Source: Candidatus Yanofskybacteria bacterium RIFCSPLOWO2_01_FULL_39_28 (GTDB taxonomy: Bacteria > Patescibacteriota > Minisyncoccia > 2-02-FULL-40-12 > GWA2-44-9). Taken from it: 38,121 nucleotides of DNA. The notes below the pieces were generated by a model, which saw only the letters and a program-made list of their open reading frames with translations, searched no databases and had not been told where the DNA came from. Position 1 is the first letter of the stretch, and every line of letters begins with the position of its first letter. Position numbers and translations under genes: made by a program. The stretch covers positions 1 to 38,121 of the forward strand of contig MGKE01000014.1 in the NCBI GenBank assembly GCA_001794635.1. Direction: 5' to 3'. Below, in pieces: positions 27,407-37,897 of the stretch.

Positions 27407-28960
27407 TTATTTTAACACTTCTTTGAGTAACCCTTCAACTACCTGTGGATTTGCCTTGCCCTTTGTTTCTTTCATTACCATGCCAATCAAAAATTTAAGA
27501 GAAACCTCTTTGCCAGCTTTAAAATCTTCCACTGCTTTCTGGTTATCAGCAATAACCTTAGCAACCGCTAAATTAAGCTCCTCAACATTGGAAACCTGTT
27601 CCAAGTTTTTTTCTTTTATAATTTCACCGGGCTTTTTACCAGTAAAAAACATCTCTTTAATTACCAGTTGAGCCCCAGATGACGACACCTCGCCATGAAA
27701 TATTCTTACAACCAAATCAGCAAACACATCAGGAGTGACTTTGGTATCGTCTGGTTCAGCTGAAACTTCATCACACATTCTCTTAAATTCAGTAATTAAA
27801 TAGTTAGCAGCGAGTTTAAACAATTTATCTTGACGCCCTACTTCCGGTTTTTTAAGATGGTCCAGTTTGTCAAAAGACAGAAGCTCACTAGCTACATGCT
27901 CGTAATAATCGCCCAGCGACTTATTGATTACGAATATTTCTATGTCATATTCGGGTAAATTGTATTGTTTCTTGAATCTTTCTCTTCTTTGTTGAGGTAA
28001 TTCTAATAATTCTGACTTTATTTCTTCAACAGAAAATAGTGTCGGTGGCCCGCCCGCTGCGGGCGAGGCTCGCCCATTCGCAATGCGAATGGGCGGCAAA
28101 TCCGGTTCTGGAAAATACCTATAATCATGGGATTCTTCTTTTGAACGCTGGCTGAAAGTTTGTTTTTTAAACTCATCCCAGCCGCGAGTTTCTTGCTTCA
28201 CTTTCTCCCCCGCTTCAAGCAATTCTGTTTGTCTTTTTATTTCATAGTCTACCGCATCAGAAGCAAATTTGATGGAATTGATGTTTTTGATCTCAACCTT
28301 TGTTCCAAATGCCGTAGGCATTTGTCCTGAGCCTGTCGAAGGACTCAACGAAATATTAACTTCCACCCTCATTTGGCCTTTTTCCATATCAGCATCTGAA
28401 ACGCCGAGATAACGCCATATTAATTGGAGTTCACTGGCAAAATCTCTGACTTCCTGTCCAGTTTCAAAATCCGGCTCGGTAACAAGTTCCATCAACGGCA
28501 CTCCGGCTCGGTTGTAATCAACCAGAGAAGCTTCGTTTTTTGGATCATGGTAAAGACGACCAGCATCTTCTTCAAGATGTATTCGCGTGATTCTTATTTT
28601 CTTTTTTCTAGATTCTAGATTCAAGATTCTAGATTCTATTTCCAACCATCCTTCATAACATAGTGGCTTCTGATACTGAGATATCTGATAGCCCTTTGGC
28701 AAGTCTGGATAAAAATAATTTTTCCTTTCAAAAAAAGTATCTTCGGCTATTTTGCAATTCAAAGCTAGTCCGGCCATTATAACTTTCTTAACCGCTTCTT
28801 GATTAATTACAGGGAGAGTTCCCGGATGACCCATGCAGATCGGACAAACATTAATATTGGGGTGTTTCTCGTCCGGATCATTCAAAGAATCACAAAACAT
28901 TTTGGTTCTGGTTTTGAGTTCAGCATGAATTTCTAAACCAATGATGGGCTTATGTGGCAT
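27407..28960 (-). CDS. gatB: Aspartyl/glutamyl-tRNA amidotransferase subunit B
   Basis: IGLEIHAELKTRTKMFC, CPICMGHPGTLPVIN, ITRIHLEEDAGRLYHD, DYNRAGVPLMELVTEPD, DYRYFPEPDLPPI. Confidence 0.97.
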   Translation of the reverse strand: MPHKPIIGLEIHAELKTRTKMFCDSLNDPDEKHPNINVCPICMGHPGTLPVINQEAVKKVIMAGLALNCKIAEDTFFERKNYFYPDLPKGYQISQYQKPLCYEGWLEIESRILNLESRKKKIRITRIHLEEDAGRLYHDPKNEASLVDYNRAGVPLMELVTEPDFETGQEVRDFASELQLIWRYLGVSDADMEKGQMRVEVNISLSPSTGSGQMPTAFGTKVEIKNINSIKFASDAVDYEIKRQTELLEAGEKVKQETRGWDEFKKQTFSQRSKEESHDYRYFPEPDLPPIRIANGRASPAAGGPPTLFSVEEIKSELLELPQQRRERFKKQYNLPEYDIEIFVINKSLGDYYEHVASELLSFDKLDHLKKPEVGRQDKLFKLAANYLITEFKRMCDEVSAEPDDTKVTPDVFADLVVRIFHGEVSSSGAQLVIKEMFFTGKKPGEIIKEKNLEQVSNVEELNLAVAKVIADNQKAVEDFKAGKEVSLKFLIGMVMKETKGKANPQVVEGLLKEVLK

Positions 28961-28992
28961 AATATAAGAATTTTATCACGATTTTAGGTAAT

Positions 28993-29020
28993 AAAAAAGC
29001 CCGTTAAGGGCTTATTTTTT
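28993..29020 (-). terminator. Terminator overlapping the 3' end of the ThyX-like gene
   Basis: Minus strand TAAGCCCTTAACGGGCTTTTTTATT. Confidence 0.8.
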
Positions 29021-30727
29021 AGGAATAGCTTTAGGACCTCTGGCAAAAACATATTCCCATGTCGTGTCAGCACGGGATATTCTTTCCCACCAAGGATATT
29101 CATAACGCAAAAATTCTTCTGTTCTCAAGACCACCTTTCTAACTTCTTCATTGACTCCCCATTTGGTTCTCTGCCAATTTACAAATTCCCACTCTCTTAA
29201 GTTTGCGCCAACAATGTAAGGCACAAAGTTGCCGACCATATAGGCATATTGGGCTAGCATGCGGAAACCGTACATAGAAGTAGTCAGGTCAGAATCACAT
29301 AAAAATCTTTCACAGAGATGCAACTCTGAATATTTTTCTATAAATTCTTGAGGCATATCTGGCGGCAAATACATGCCCAGATTAGGAGTAACCCATCCCC
29401 GTTTATGAGTACAAAATCCCATTCTCTGAAGGTCACGCCAGCTTCTGAAACTCATCAATCCGGAAAAAATACCGCTAGCATGCTCAAACCAATCAGGAAG
29501 CTTTTCATAACTCTCATGACCGGAGTTTCTTTTTCCGAGATCGTTAAATAAATTTCTGGCTTCCAAAAATGTTGCGTCAATATTTGCTCCTGACATTTTG
29601 ATAATTGATTCCAGAGCTAATGCATTGGGCACAAGATAATCTCTTTTTACAAAGACGTCCGGCCTTATCTCCTGACTAGAATTAGGATAATCCCTGATCC
29701 AGAATTGATACTGTATATGATCTGTAGCTCCAGGCATATAGTGGTTGCCTAATAAGATTCTGTTTCCAACTTTTTTGGCTTCCTCAATAATTTCAAAAGC
29801 TAAGGCCGCACATTCTGGATTCGCATCAGCAATTAAGTGCCTGACAACGCTCTGATAGGCCTCCCCCATCATTGAAACACCAAGAGATGTTAATGTGGAG
29901 CAGGGCAGTAAATTACCCAAACTATCGCAAACCTTACCGGTAATAGCCGCTTTGGAAGGATCTAGGTGGGCAAACTCTCTCTCAAAGTGAACTACGCATA
30001 CAGGGTATAAATCTTCATAAGCACCCATACATGCCATTGCGTGTTTTTCTATAGACTCCGCCTTTCTGTAATATGAAGTAAAGAACCTCCACGCCGGATA
30101 TAGCTCTTTTGCTCTCATATCAACAAACCTCGTAGAGAGCTCTATATACCCAGCACCAGGACGAGCCCACTCAACGGTTTTAGCAGCTAATATAGAAATA
30201 TTCTCCAAGGCTAAATGAACTATGCCCATTCTAGCAATTGAATTATGGCCATAGGCATCTAGAAACTTAGTTAAAAATTCCTTAATCTTTTGAATGGTAA
30301 CAACCGAACCGTAATAGCCAAGAGAGAAACCCATCCCCATGAGTTTTTCTAATTCCTCAACAGGAATATCAACTATCCGCACTCCTGGCCTATTTTCTAC
30401 TTCGCCATACTCTTTCAAAAATCCTTCGGGATCAGTAAATATTTTTCCGATTATCGGAATATTGGTAACAAAATCATCAAGAAAAAGGCCCCTAAGACCC
30501 CTTGGATTTTTAATTCGGGAATATCTAGCAAGAAGTGTGGTGACTAGTTCTTCCGGCAAACCATAAATGAAGTAGGTATTTTTGTCTGTGTTACTAAAAA
30601 CTCTACCTAAAATTCTCTTCTCTCTTTCGGTAAATATTGGCACCAGAGCTTCTCTGCGAATTTGGATAGCTAAATCTAACTGTTCCCGAAATTCATCTGG
30701 AAAATTATCCATCGTAATCATCCTCAT
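29012..30727 (-). CDS. Long ThyX-like (FAD-dependent thymidylate synthase family) protein
   Basis: YGHNSIARMGIVHLALENISILAAKTVEWARPGAGYIELSTRFVDM resembles the ThyX substrate/FAD motif region; 571 aa; next to dcd-like and tmk genes. Confidence 0.75.
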   Translation of the reverse strand: MRMITMDNFPDEFREQLDLAIQIRREALVPIFTEREKRILGRVFSNTDKNTYFIYGLPEELVTTLLARYSRIKNPRGLRGLFLDDFVTNIPIIGKIFTDPEGFLKEYGEVENRPGVRIVDIPVEELEKLMGMGFSLGYYGSVVTIQKIKEFLTKFLDAYGHNSIARMGIVHLALENISILAAKTVEWARPGAGYIELSTRFVDMRAKELYPAWRFFTSYYRKAESIEKHAMACMGAYEDLYPVCVVHFEREFAHLDPSKAAITGKVCDSLGNLLPCSTLTSLGVSMMGEAYQSVVRHLIADANPECAALAFEIIEEAKKVGNRILLGNHYMPGATDHIQYQFWIRDYPNSSQEIRPDVFVKRDYLVPNALALESIIKMSGANIDATFLEARNLFNDLGKRNSGHESYEKLPDWFEHASGIFSGLMSFRSWRDLQRMGFCTHKRGWVTPNLGMYLPPDMPQEFIEKYSELHLCERFLCDSDLTTSMYGFRMLAQYAYMVGNFVPYIVGANLREWEFVNWQRTKWGVNEEVRKVVLRTEEFLRYEYPWWERISRADTTWEYVFARGPKAIPKK

Positions 30728-30772
30728 TTTTAAAGTTCGGATTATGAGATACTACCAAAAATCAAAAAAATA

Positions 30773-30795
30773 AAAAAGCCCGTTTGGGCTTTGTG
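30773..30795 (-). terminator. Terminator downstream of the dcd-like gene
   Basis: Minus strand AAAGCCCAAACGGGCTTTTTTATT. Confidence 0.8.
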
Positions 30796-30798
30796 AAC

Positions 30799-31551
30799 TT
30801 ATCTTTTTATCTCTCTATCCTTATACATCTTGGGGAGCATGTCTCTTGGGTTCCAGTTGGCTTTAACTTCTTCCATGTTATCAGCAGTTTGATATTTACC
30901 ACCTTTAGTATAATTTTCTCCTTTATCCAAAATCTTCTCTACCTCAAAAAATAATATCTGAGCCACGCGTCTCCCGATTACAAGAGGTATCTGGTAAAAC
31001 CTTGAGTTATTAGTAACCTCCATTGTCCATCGGTTAGTAAACCCGACATCACCTTTACCGGCGCATTTACAGACTTCAATAAAATTTCTGCCGATACTAG
31101 ACCTAGCCTTCATCATTGTCGTTACCACACCGCCTCGTCCGCCGATAAACTGCTGGGTATGACAAAGAATTGTTTCTCCCGGCCTTATCCAAATCACCCT
31201 GTCATCCGGGTTAATATTCTCCAAGCTACCAACTCTTCCTTTCCACTTTCGCGCCGGTTCAGCAACATGGAAATCATGCCCCCAGACCCTTGCCACGTCT
31301 GATTCCGACCAGGGATTATATGATGTCATACCGCCTTCGGGTTCTTGCTCCCTCCAGTAGTATTCCCCCAGTGTTACATCGTAACTATCGGTAGTAAGAT
31401 TCAACCGATCAAAAGGATCAATGACAATATTGCCGGCTTTCATCTGACTAATTATGGCTGAATCTGAAAGCCAAGAACGGCCGCACAATAGTCCTAACTC
31501 TTCCCGACTTAGTTGACCCAAAAGAACCTTCAATTCATGGAGATTAAGCAT
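30799..31551 (-). CDS. dCTP deaminase-like protein
   Basis: IDPFDRLNLTTDSYDVTLG, KARSSIGRNFIEVCKCAGKGDVGFTNRWTMEVTNN, GRRVAQILFFEVE. Start MLNLHE preceded by AAAGGTGG. Confidence 0.8.
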   Translation of the reverse strand: MLNLHELKVLLGQLSREELGLLCGRSWLSDSAIISQMKAGNIVIDPFDRLNLTTDSYDVTLGEYYWREQEPEGGMTSYNPWSESDVARVWGHDFHVAEPARKWKGRVGSLENINPDDRVIWIRPGETILCHTQQFIGGRGGVVTTMMKARSSIGRNFIEVCKCAGKGDVGFTNRWTMEVTNNSRFYQIPLVIGRRVAQILFFEVEKILDKGENYTKGGKYQTADNMEEVKANWNPRDMLPKMYKDREIKR

Positions 31552-31601
31552 AACCACCTTTTTAAAAAACTGGTATTCGTATACTAACAAAGTTTTAAAA
31601 A

Positions 31602-31632
31602 TAAAAAAGCCCTTTCAATAATTAAGGGCAAT
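31602..31632 (-). terminator. Terminator downstream of tmk
   Basis: Minus strand TTGCCCTTAATTATTGAAAGGGCTTTTTTATT. Confidence 0.75.
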
Positions 31633-31646
31633 CTAATTTATGATAT

Positions 31647-32339
31647 TTATTTAGCAGGTATACCTAGTACTGGAAAAATGTTTTTTCTTGCTTCGGTAAA
31701 TATGGCCTTCTGACCCTCTTCGCCATCAGGTTCAGCGTCTATAAGAACACAGTTTGGATATAAGGCCGCTAAGGCTCGGTAATTACTTATTACCTGAATC
31801 GCTTTCTTATCTACTTCAAAAGCATCCGGCATACGACTAGACTGAGCTCTTCGTTTGACCATTGTTTCAATTGTTATATCGTAAACAACTATTAAATCCG
31901 GCCAAATAAGAGGTAGTCCGGCTTCAACAAACATTTCTTCGTGCATGTCCATAATTCGCTTGAAATCAGAAAGTGTCCTGGCGCCATAGGCCAGTGTGCT
32001 ATCAATACCGCGATTACAAATTACATTGACTCCTGACTGCAGAGTAGGAATTAAGATATCTTTGAAATGTTCAATTCTGTTTCTTATGTAGAATTTTTGA
32101 AATTCAAAATCGGTTAAATTTACGCCAAGTTTGAACTCTAGATCACAGCCAAAAAGAATATCGTATATCCTCTGGCCACTTGGTGTTTTTGTCGGCTCTT
32201 TTGGAAATGGTTTTAAGACGTCTACATTAGGATACTGAACTTTAAGAACTTTCTCTATCCGGCTTGCCTGGGTATCTTTTCCAGAGAAATCAACACCAGC
32301 CAATAAAATAAATTTTCCTGGATATGGATTTGGTATCAC
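31647..32339 (-). CDS. tmk: Thymidylate kinase family protein (GTG start)
   Basis: FILLAGVDFSGKDTQASRIEKVL P-loop; dTMP-kinase-like C-terminal half; upstream AAGGAG. Confidence 0.8.
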   Translation of the reverse strand: MIPNPYPGKFILLAGVDFSGKDTQASRIEKVLKVQYPNVDVLKPFPKEPTKTPSGQRIYDILFGCDLEFKLGVNLTDFEFQKFYIRNRIEHFKDILIPTLQSGVNVICNRGIDSTLAYGARTLSDFKRIMDMHEEMFVEAGLPLIWPDLIVVYDITIETMVKRRAQSSRMPDAFEVDKKAIQVISNYRALAALYPNCVLIDAEPDGEEGQKAIFTEARKNIFPVLGIPAK

Positions 32340-32420
32340 AACCTCTCTCCTTTTTAAAAAACTTAGGAAGTTAATAAAGTCTAACTTCTAAAAAAATAAG
32401 ATGCAAGTGGATAAAAATAA

Positions 32421-32456
32421 ACGGCTCACGTATTGAGCCGTTTAAAACCGTATTTT
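32421..32456 (-). terminator. Terminator downstream of rplK
   Basis: Minus strand AAACGGCTCAATACGTGAGCCGTTTATTTTT. Confidence 0.8.
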
Positions 32457-32464
32457 AAAAGCTT

Positions 32465-32884
32465 TTACTTCACCTCTATTCCCATAGAGCGGGCGGTGCC
32501 TTCGACTATTTTAGCTGCCGCGTTTAGGTCATTAGCATTGAGATCAGCCATTTTTTGTTCAGCTATTTTCCTGACTTGTTCCTTGGTAACCTTGCCGACT
32601 TTGGTTTTGTTGGGAACACCAGAACCTTTTTCAATTCCGGCTGCCACCCGTAACAAATAAGCTGCGGGTGGAGTTCGGAGTTTAAAGTCAAAAGTCCTGT
32701 CTTCGTAAATATTAATCTCAACCGGAACAACTTGGCCTTGCTTGTCCTTAGTCGCTTCATTAACCTGCTGCATAAATTGCTGCAAGTTAATACCCTGCGG
32801 ACCCAAAGCCTGACCTATCTTAGACGGCTCTAAAGCTCCCCCTGTCACCTGAATCTTTACTACTGTTTTAATTTTCTTAGCCAT
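32465..32884 (-). CDS. rplK: 50S ribosomal protein L11
   Basis: VKIQVTGGALEPSKIGQALGPQGINLQQFMQQVNEAT, KTKVGKVTKEQVRKIAEQKMADLNAND. Confidence 0.97.
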   Translation of the reverse strand: MAKKIKTVVKIQVTGGALEPSKIGQALGPQGINLQQFMQQVNEATKDKQGQVVPVEINIYEDRTFDFKLRTPPAAYLLRVAAGIEKGSGVPNKTKVGKVTKEQVRKIAEQKMADLNANDLNAAAKIVEGTARSMGIEVK

Positions 32885-32985
32885 AATCCCTACTAATTAC
32901 GAATTTTAGCCAATGTACCAATCTACAAATCACGACATCTTATTCGTAGATTTGTATATTAGTTGGATTTGTAATTCGTAGTTAC
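32882..32985. repeat. 104-bp imperfect palindromic repeat, copy 1
   Basis: Near-identical to 33525-33628; spans the nusG stop codon to the rplK start codon. Confidence 0.9.
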
Positions 32986-33527
32986 AGTTTTTTAATCTGA
33001 AGAAAGTCGAGTTCGACTGGTGTTTCTCTACCGAATATTGTCACTAATACTTTAATCCTTCCTCGTTCCATGTCAACTTCAGCCACTTTGCCGTCAAAAT
33101 CCTTGAAAGGTCCGTCGATGATTTTAACCCTGTCTCCGATTTGAACATCAATTTTATATTTCGGTTCTTCAACACCCATTCTTTTCATAAGCCCCTCCAC
33201 TTCACCTGCCGCCAACGGCGTAGGAATGGTGCCAGCGCCAATAAAGCCAGTAACATTGGGTGTATTTCTAACTACATACCAAGAAGCATCGTCAACAACC
33301 ATTTCAACCAGAACATAACCGGGATATATTTTCTCCTCTATTACTTCTCTTTTACCGCCTTTGATTTTAATCTTCTTCTCCTTGGGAACGATAACATTGA
33401 ATATTTTATCTTCAAAACCAAGAGACTCAACGCGCTGTTTTAGGTTTCTGGTCACAGTATCTTCATACCCGGAATATGTATGAATGGCGTACCATTGTTT
33501 TTCCCCGGTTGTTACTTGTTTCGGCAT
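32982..33527 (-). CDS. nusG: Transcription termination/antitermination protein NusG
   Basis: WYAIHTYSGYEDTVTRNLKQRVESLG, YPGYVLVEMVVDDASWYVVRNTPNVTGFIG, GDRVKIIDGPFKDFDGKVAEVD. Confidence 0.97.
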   Translation of the reverse strand: MPKQVTTGEKQWYAIHTYSGYEDTVTRNLKQRVESLGFEDKIFNVIVPKEKKIKIKGGKREVIEEKIYPGYVLVEMVVDDASWYVVRNTPNVTGFIGAGTIPTPLAAGEVEGLMKRMGVEEPKYKIDVQIGDRVKIIDGPFKDFDGKVAEVDMERGRIKVLVTIFGRETPVELDFLQIKKL

Positions 33528-33628
33528 AATCCCTACTAATTACAAATTTTAGCGAATATACTAATCTACAAATTCAGATATCTTATTCGTAGATTTGTAT
33601 ATTGGTTAGATTTGTAATTCGTAGTTAC
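33525..33628. repeat. 104-bp imperfect palindromic repeat, copy 2
   Basis: Near-identical to 32882-32985; spans the secE stop codon to the nusG start codon. Confidence 0.9.
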
Positions 33629-33810
33629 TTTATTACAAACTTGTTTAAAATCAATTGCAGAACCCAATCCCAGGCACCCAAAAATATGGCTATCGCGAAA
33701 CTTAAACTCAAAACAACCAAAGTATACTTAACCATCTGGTCCTTTGTTGGCCAGTTAACTTTTGACAACTCAATTTTTACATCTTTAATAAAATCTACGA
33801 CTTTTGTCAT
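33625..33810 (-). CDS. secE: Preprotein translocase subunit SecE
   Basis: FIKDVKIELSKVNWPTKDQMVKYTLVVLSLSFAIAIFLGAWDWVLQ; next to nusG. Confidence 0.92.
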   Translation of the reverse strand: MTKVVDFIKDVKIELSKVNWPTKDQMVKYTLVVLSLSFAIAIFLGAWDWVLQLILNKFVIK

Positions 33811-33885
33811 AATTATAGGTATTTTAAAACGCCCCTCGGCGTATTAAATACATAATACTCCTCCTTCTTAATAAAGTCAATCGTG

Positions 33886-36075
<2,190 letters not shown>

Positions 36076-36081
36076 TCAAAA

Positions 36082-36106
36082 AATGGCCTATTTTCGGCCA
36101 TTTTTG
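36082..36106 (-). terminator. Terminator for the 36170 gene
   Basis: AAAAATGGCC-tattttc-GGCCATTTTT. Confidence 0.65.
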
Positions 36107-36169
36107 AAGGTATCCACAAAGGGTCACTCACCTCTCTTTTTTATACGGAAGGGCGGGGCGGGTAGTGAT

Positions 36170-36421
36170 CTAGAACCTAATTACTCCGGAAAAGTAGAAA
36201 AGTGCAACAAATGCAATTCCCCACATAAAACCGGAGAGGGCTAATCTTTCTGCCAACACTTCACGTCTCCATAGTTTTTCTTTATAGGCAGCTCTTCCGA
36301 TCTTATCTCTTTCAGTAGTAGGCAAAGCATCATATTGAGCCAATACCGCGTTAATTCTATTTTCAGCCAACATGTAAGCGTGAGCGCCCGTCATGCGTAA
36401 CCTCCTCCCAAGTCGAGCCAC
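36170..36421 (-). CDS. Small membrane protein, hypothetical
   Basis: 83-aa ORF with a C-terminal hydrophobic segment (SGFMWGIAFVALFYFSGVIRF). Confidence 0.55.
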   Translation of the reverse strand: MARLGRRLRMTGAHAYMLAENRINAVLAQYDALPTTERDKIGRAAYKEKLWRREVLAERLALSGFMWGIAFVALFYFSGVIRF

Positions 36422-36461
36422 CGAAATTCCGTTTTGTATTGTACCAAAACATTATATTTTG

Positions 36462-37610
36462 TCAACGCAATTCCGCTCCGAATTGTTTGGCTGTCTCGTT
36501 GTAGATTTGCTTTTGGATCGGATCTATTTCTTCAGTGGTTAGGGTTCGTTCGTTTGAACGATAAATAATCCGGTAAGTATAGCTGACTTTGTCTTGGCCG
36601 AATTTCTCGGCATTTTCGTATTTATCCAACAACTCAACCTGCTCAACCAAATCCCCGCCAAAATGACGGATAAGATCAAAATAATTATTAGGCACAAAAC
36701 TCTTGTCAACGACAAAAGAAATATCTCTGGTAATCGGCGGGAACTTGGAGACTTCTTTAAACTTATTGCCTAACTTTAGTTGTTTTTTTACCCGCTCATC
36801 CTGGGACCACAATAACCGTATATCAGGCAACTCCATACTAATAATCGCCAACCTTTCCAATCCAAAGCCAAAAGCCCAGCCATTATATATTTCCGGATCT
36901 ACGCCAAGATTGTGTAAAACCGAGCTTTGCACAACTCCACTACCTAAAACTTCAACCCATCTGTCGCCTATTTTAACCTCCATTTCACAGCTTGGATCGG
37001 TATAAGGAAATTGGTCAACATTAAATCTGTATTCAATATCTTTACCAAAAATAGTTTGGGCAATTTCGGTCAAAACTTCTTTTAAATCATCCAGGCCGAT
37101 AATTTTTTCTTCTTTGCGACACAGATACCAGCCATCCATCTGGTGAAAAACGTTCATATGATTTCTATCTATTTCGTCTTTTCTATAGACCTTGCCACGA
37201 CACAATGCTCCGACCGCCTCCCCTTTTTTGATTTTACTTCTTATGTCTTTTTGATTAAGCCAGTAATACCACATTACCGTCGTATGGGTTCTTAAAATAT
37301 TACTGTCGTCAATAAAATACGTGTCCGATTTTGAACGAGCGGGATGATCGGGGGGGAAATTAAATAAATCAAAACTCATATCGGCCGGAACAATTTCCGG
37401 TATTTTAACAATGTCAAAATATTTGAATCTGCGTAAAGAGGTTATCCTTTCAGATAGTTCAGCAATCGGACTCCCTGGTGTTCTTGATAAATCCGGCATA
37501 TCCAAATACCTCTTGATTCTTTTCGCCTCAAAGTCATCTCTTTTTTCCAGAGATTTTATTAATTTTACCTCATCTTCGGATTTAATTTCTATTATTCTAC
37601 TGCTAGTCAT
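36462..37610 (-). CDS. Phenylalanyl-tRNA synthetase, single-chain type: PheS-like catalytic domain plus C-terminal FDX-ACB domain
   Basis: DHPARSKSDTYFIDDSNILRTHTT, GKVYRKDEIDRNHMNVFHQMDGW, GWAFGFGLERLAIISMELPDIRLLWSQDERV, then KFPPITRDISFVVDKS...FYDLIR-like...YTYRIIYRSNERTLTTEEI. Confidence 0.9.
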   Translation of the reverse strand: MTSSRIIEIKSEDEVKLIKSLEKRDDFEAKRIKRYLDMPDLSRTPGSPIAELSERITSLRRFKYFDIVKIPEIVPADMSFDLFNFPPDHPARSKSDTYFIDDSNILRTHTTVMWYYWLNQKDIRSKIKKGEAVGALCRGKVYRKDEIDRNHMNVFHQMDGWYLCRKEEKIIGLDDLKEVLTEIAQTIFGKDIEYRFNVDQFPYTDPSCEMEVKIGDRWVEVLGSGVVQSSVLHNLGVDPEIYNGWAFGFGLERLAIISMELPDIRLLWSQDERVKKQLKLGNKFKEVSKFPPITRDISFVVDKSFVPNNYFDLIRHFGGDLVEQVELLDKYENAEKFGQDKVSYTYRIIYRSNERTLTTEEIDPIQKQIYNETAKQFGAELR

Positions 37611-37897
37611 TGTCTAATTCGCAATAAAGTTAGGATAACTAATAAAAGCGTGGAAATCAAAAATCCTCTCTTAAAAGCCCTCTCAAATTGAAGCTCGTCT
37701 TTTTTACCAAAATAATAAAAACCTATTGATCCCCAACTCCATAGCAAAGCAAATAAAAGAGAATAAAATAAAAACTTAGCGTAAACATTCGACTGGGCAG
37801 GATCAAAACTAAAAGCAATGACAACCAAACCGGTTAGAGAAATTATACCCACAAAAACTAGAACTAATACTTTTGACATACTGGTTTTACTGAACAA
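37607..37897 (-). CDS. Hypothetical membrane protein (96 aa)
   Basis: Three hydrophobic segments; overlaps flanking same-strand genes. Confidence 0.6.
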   Translation of the reverse strand: MFSKTSMSKVLVLVFVGIISLTGLVVIAFSFDPAQSNVYAKFLFYSLLFALLWSWGSIGFYYFGKKDELQFERAFKRGFLISTLLLVILTLLRIRQ

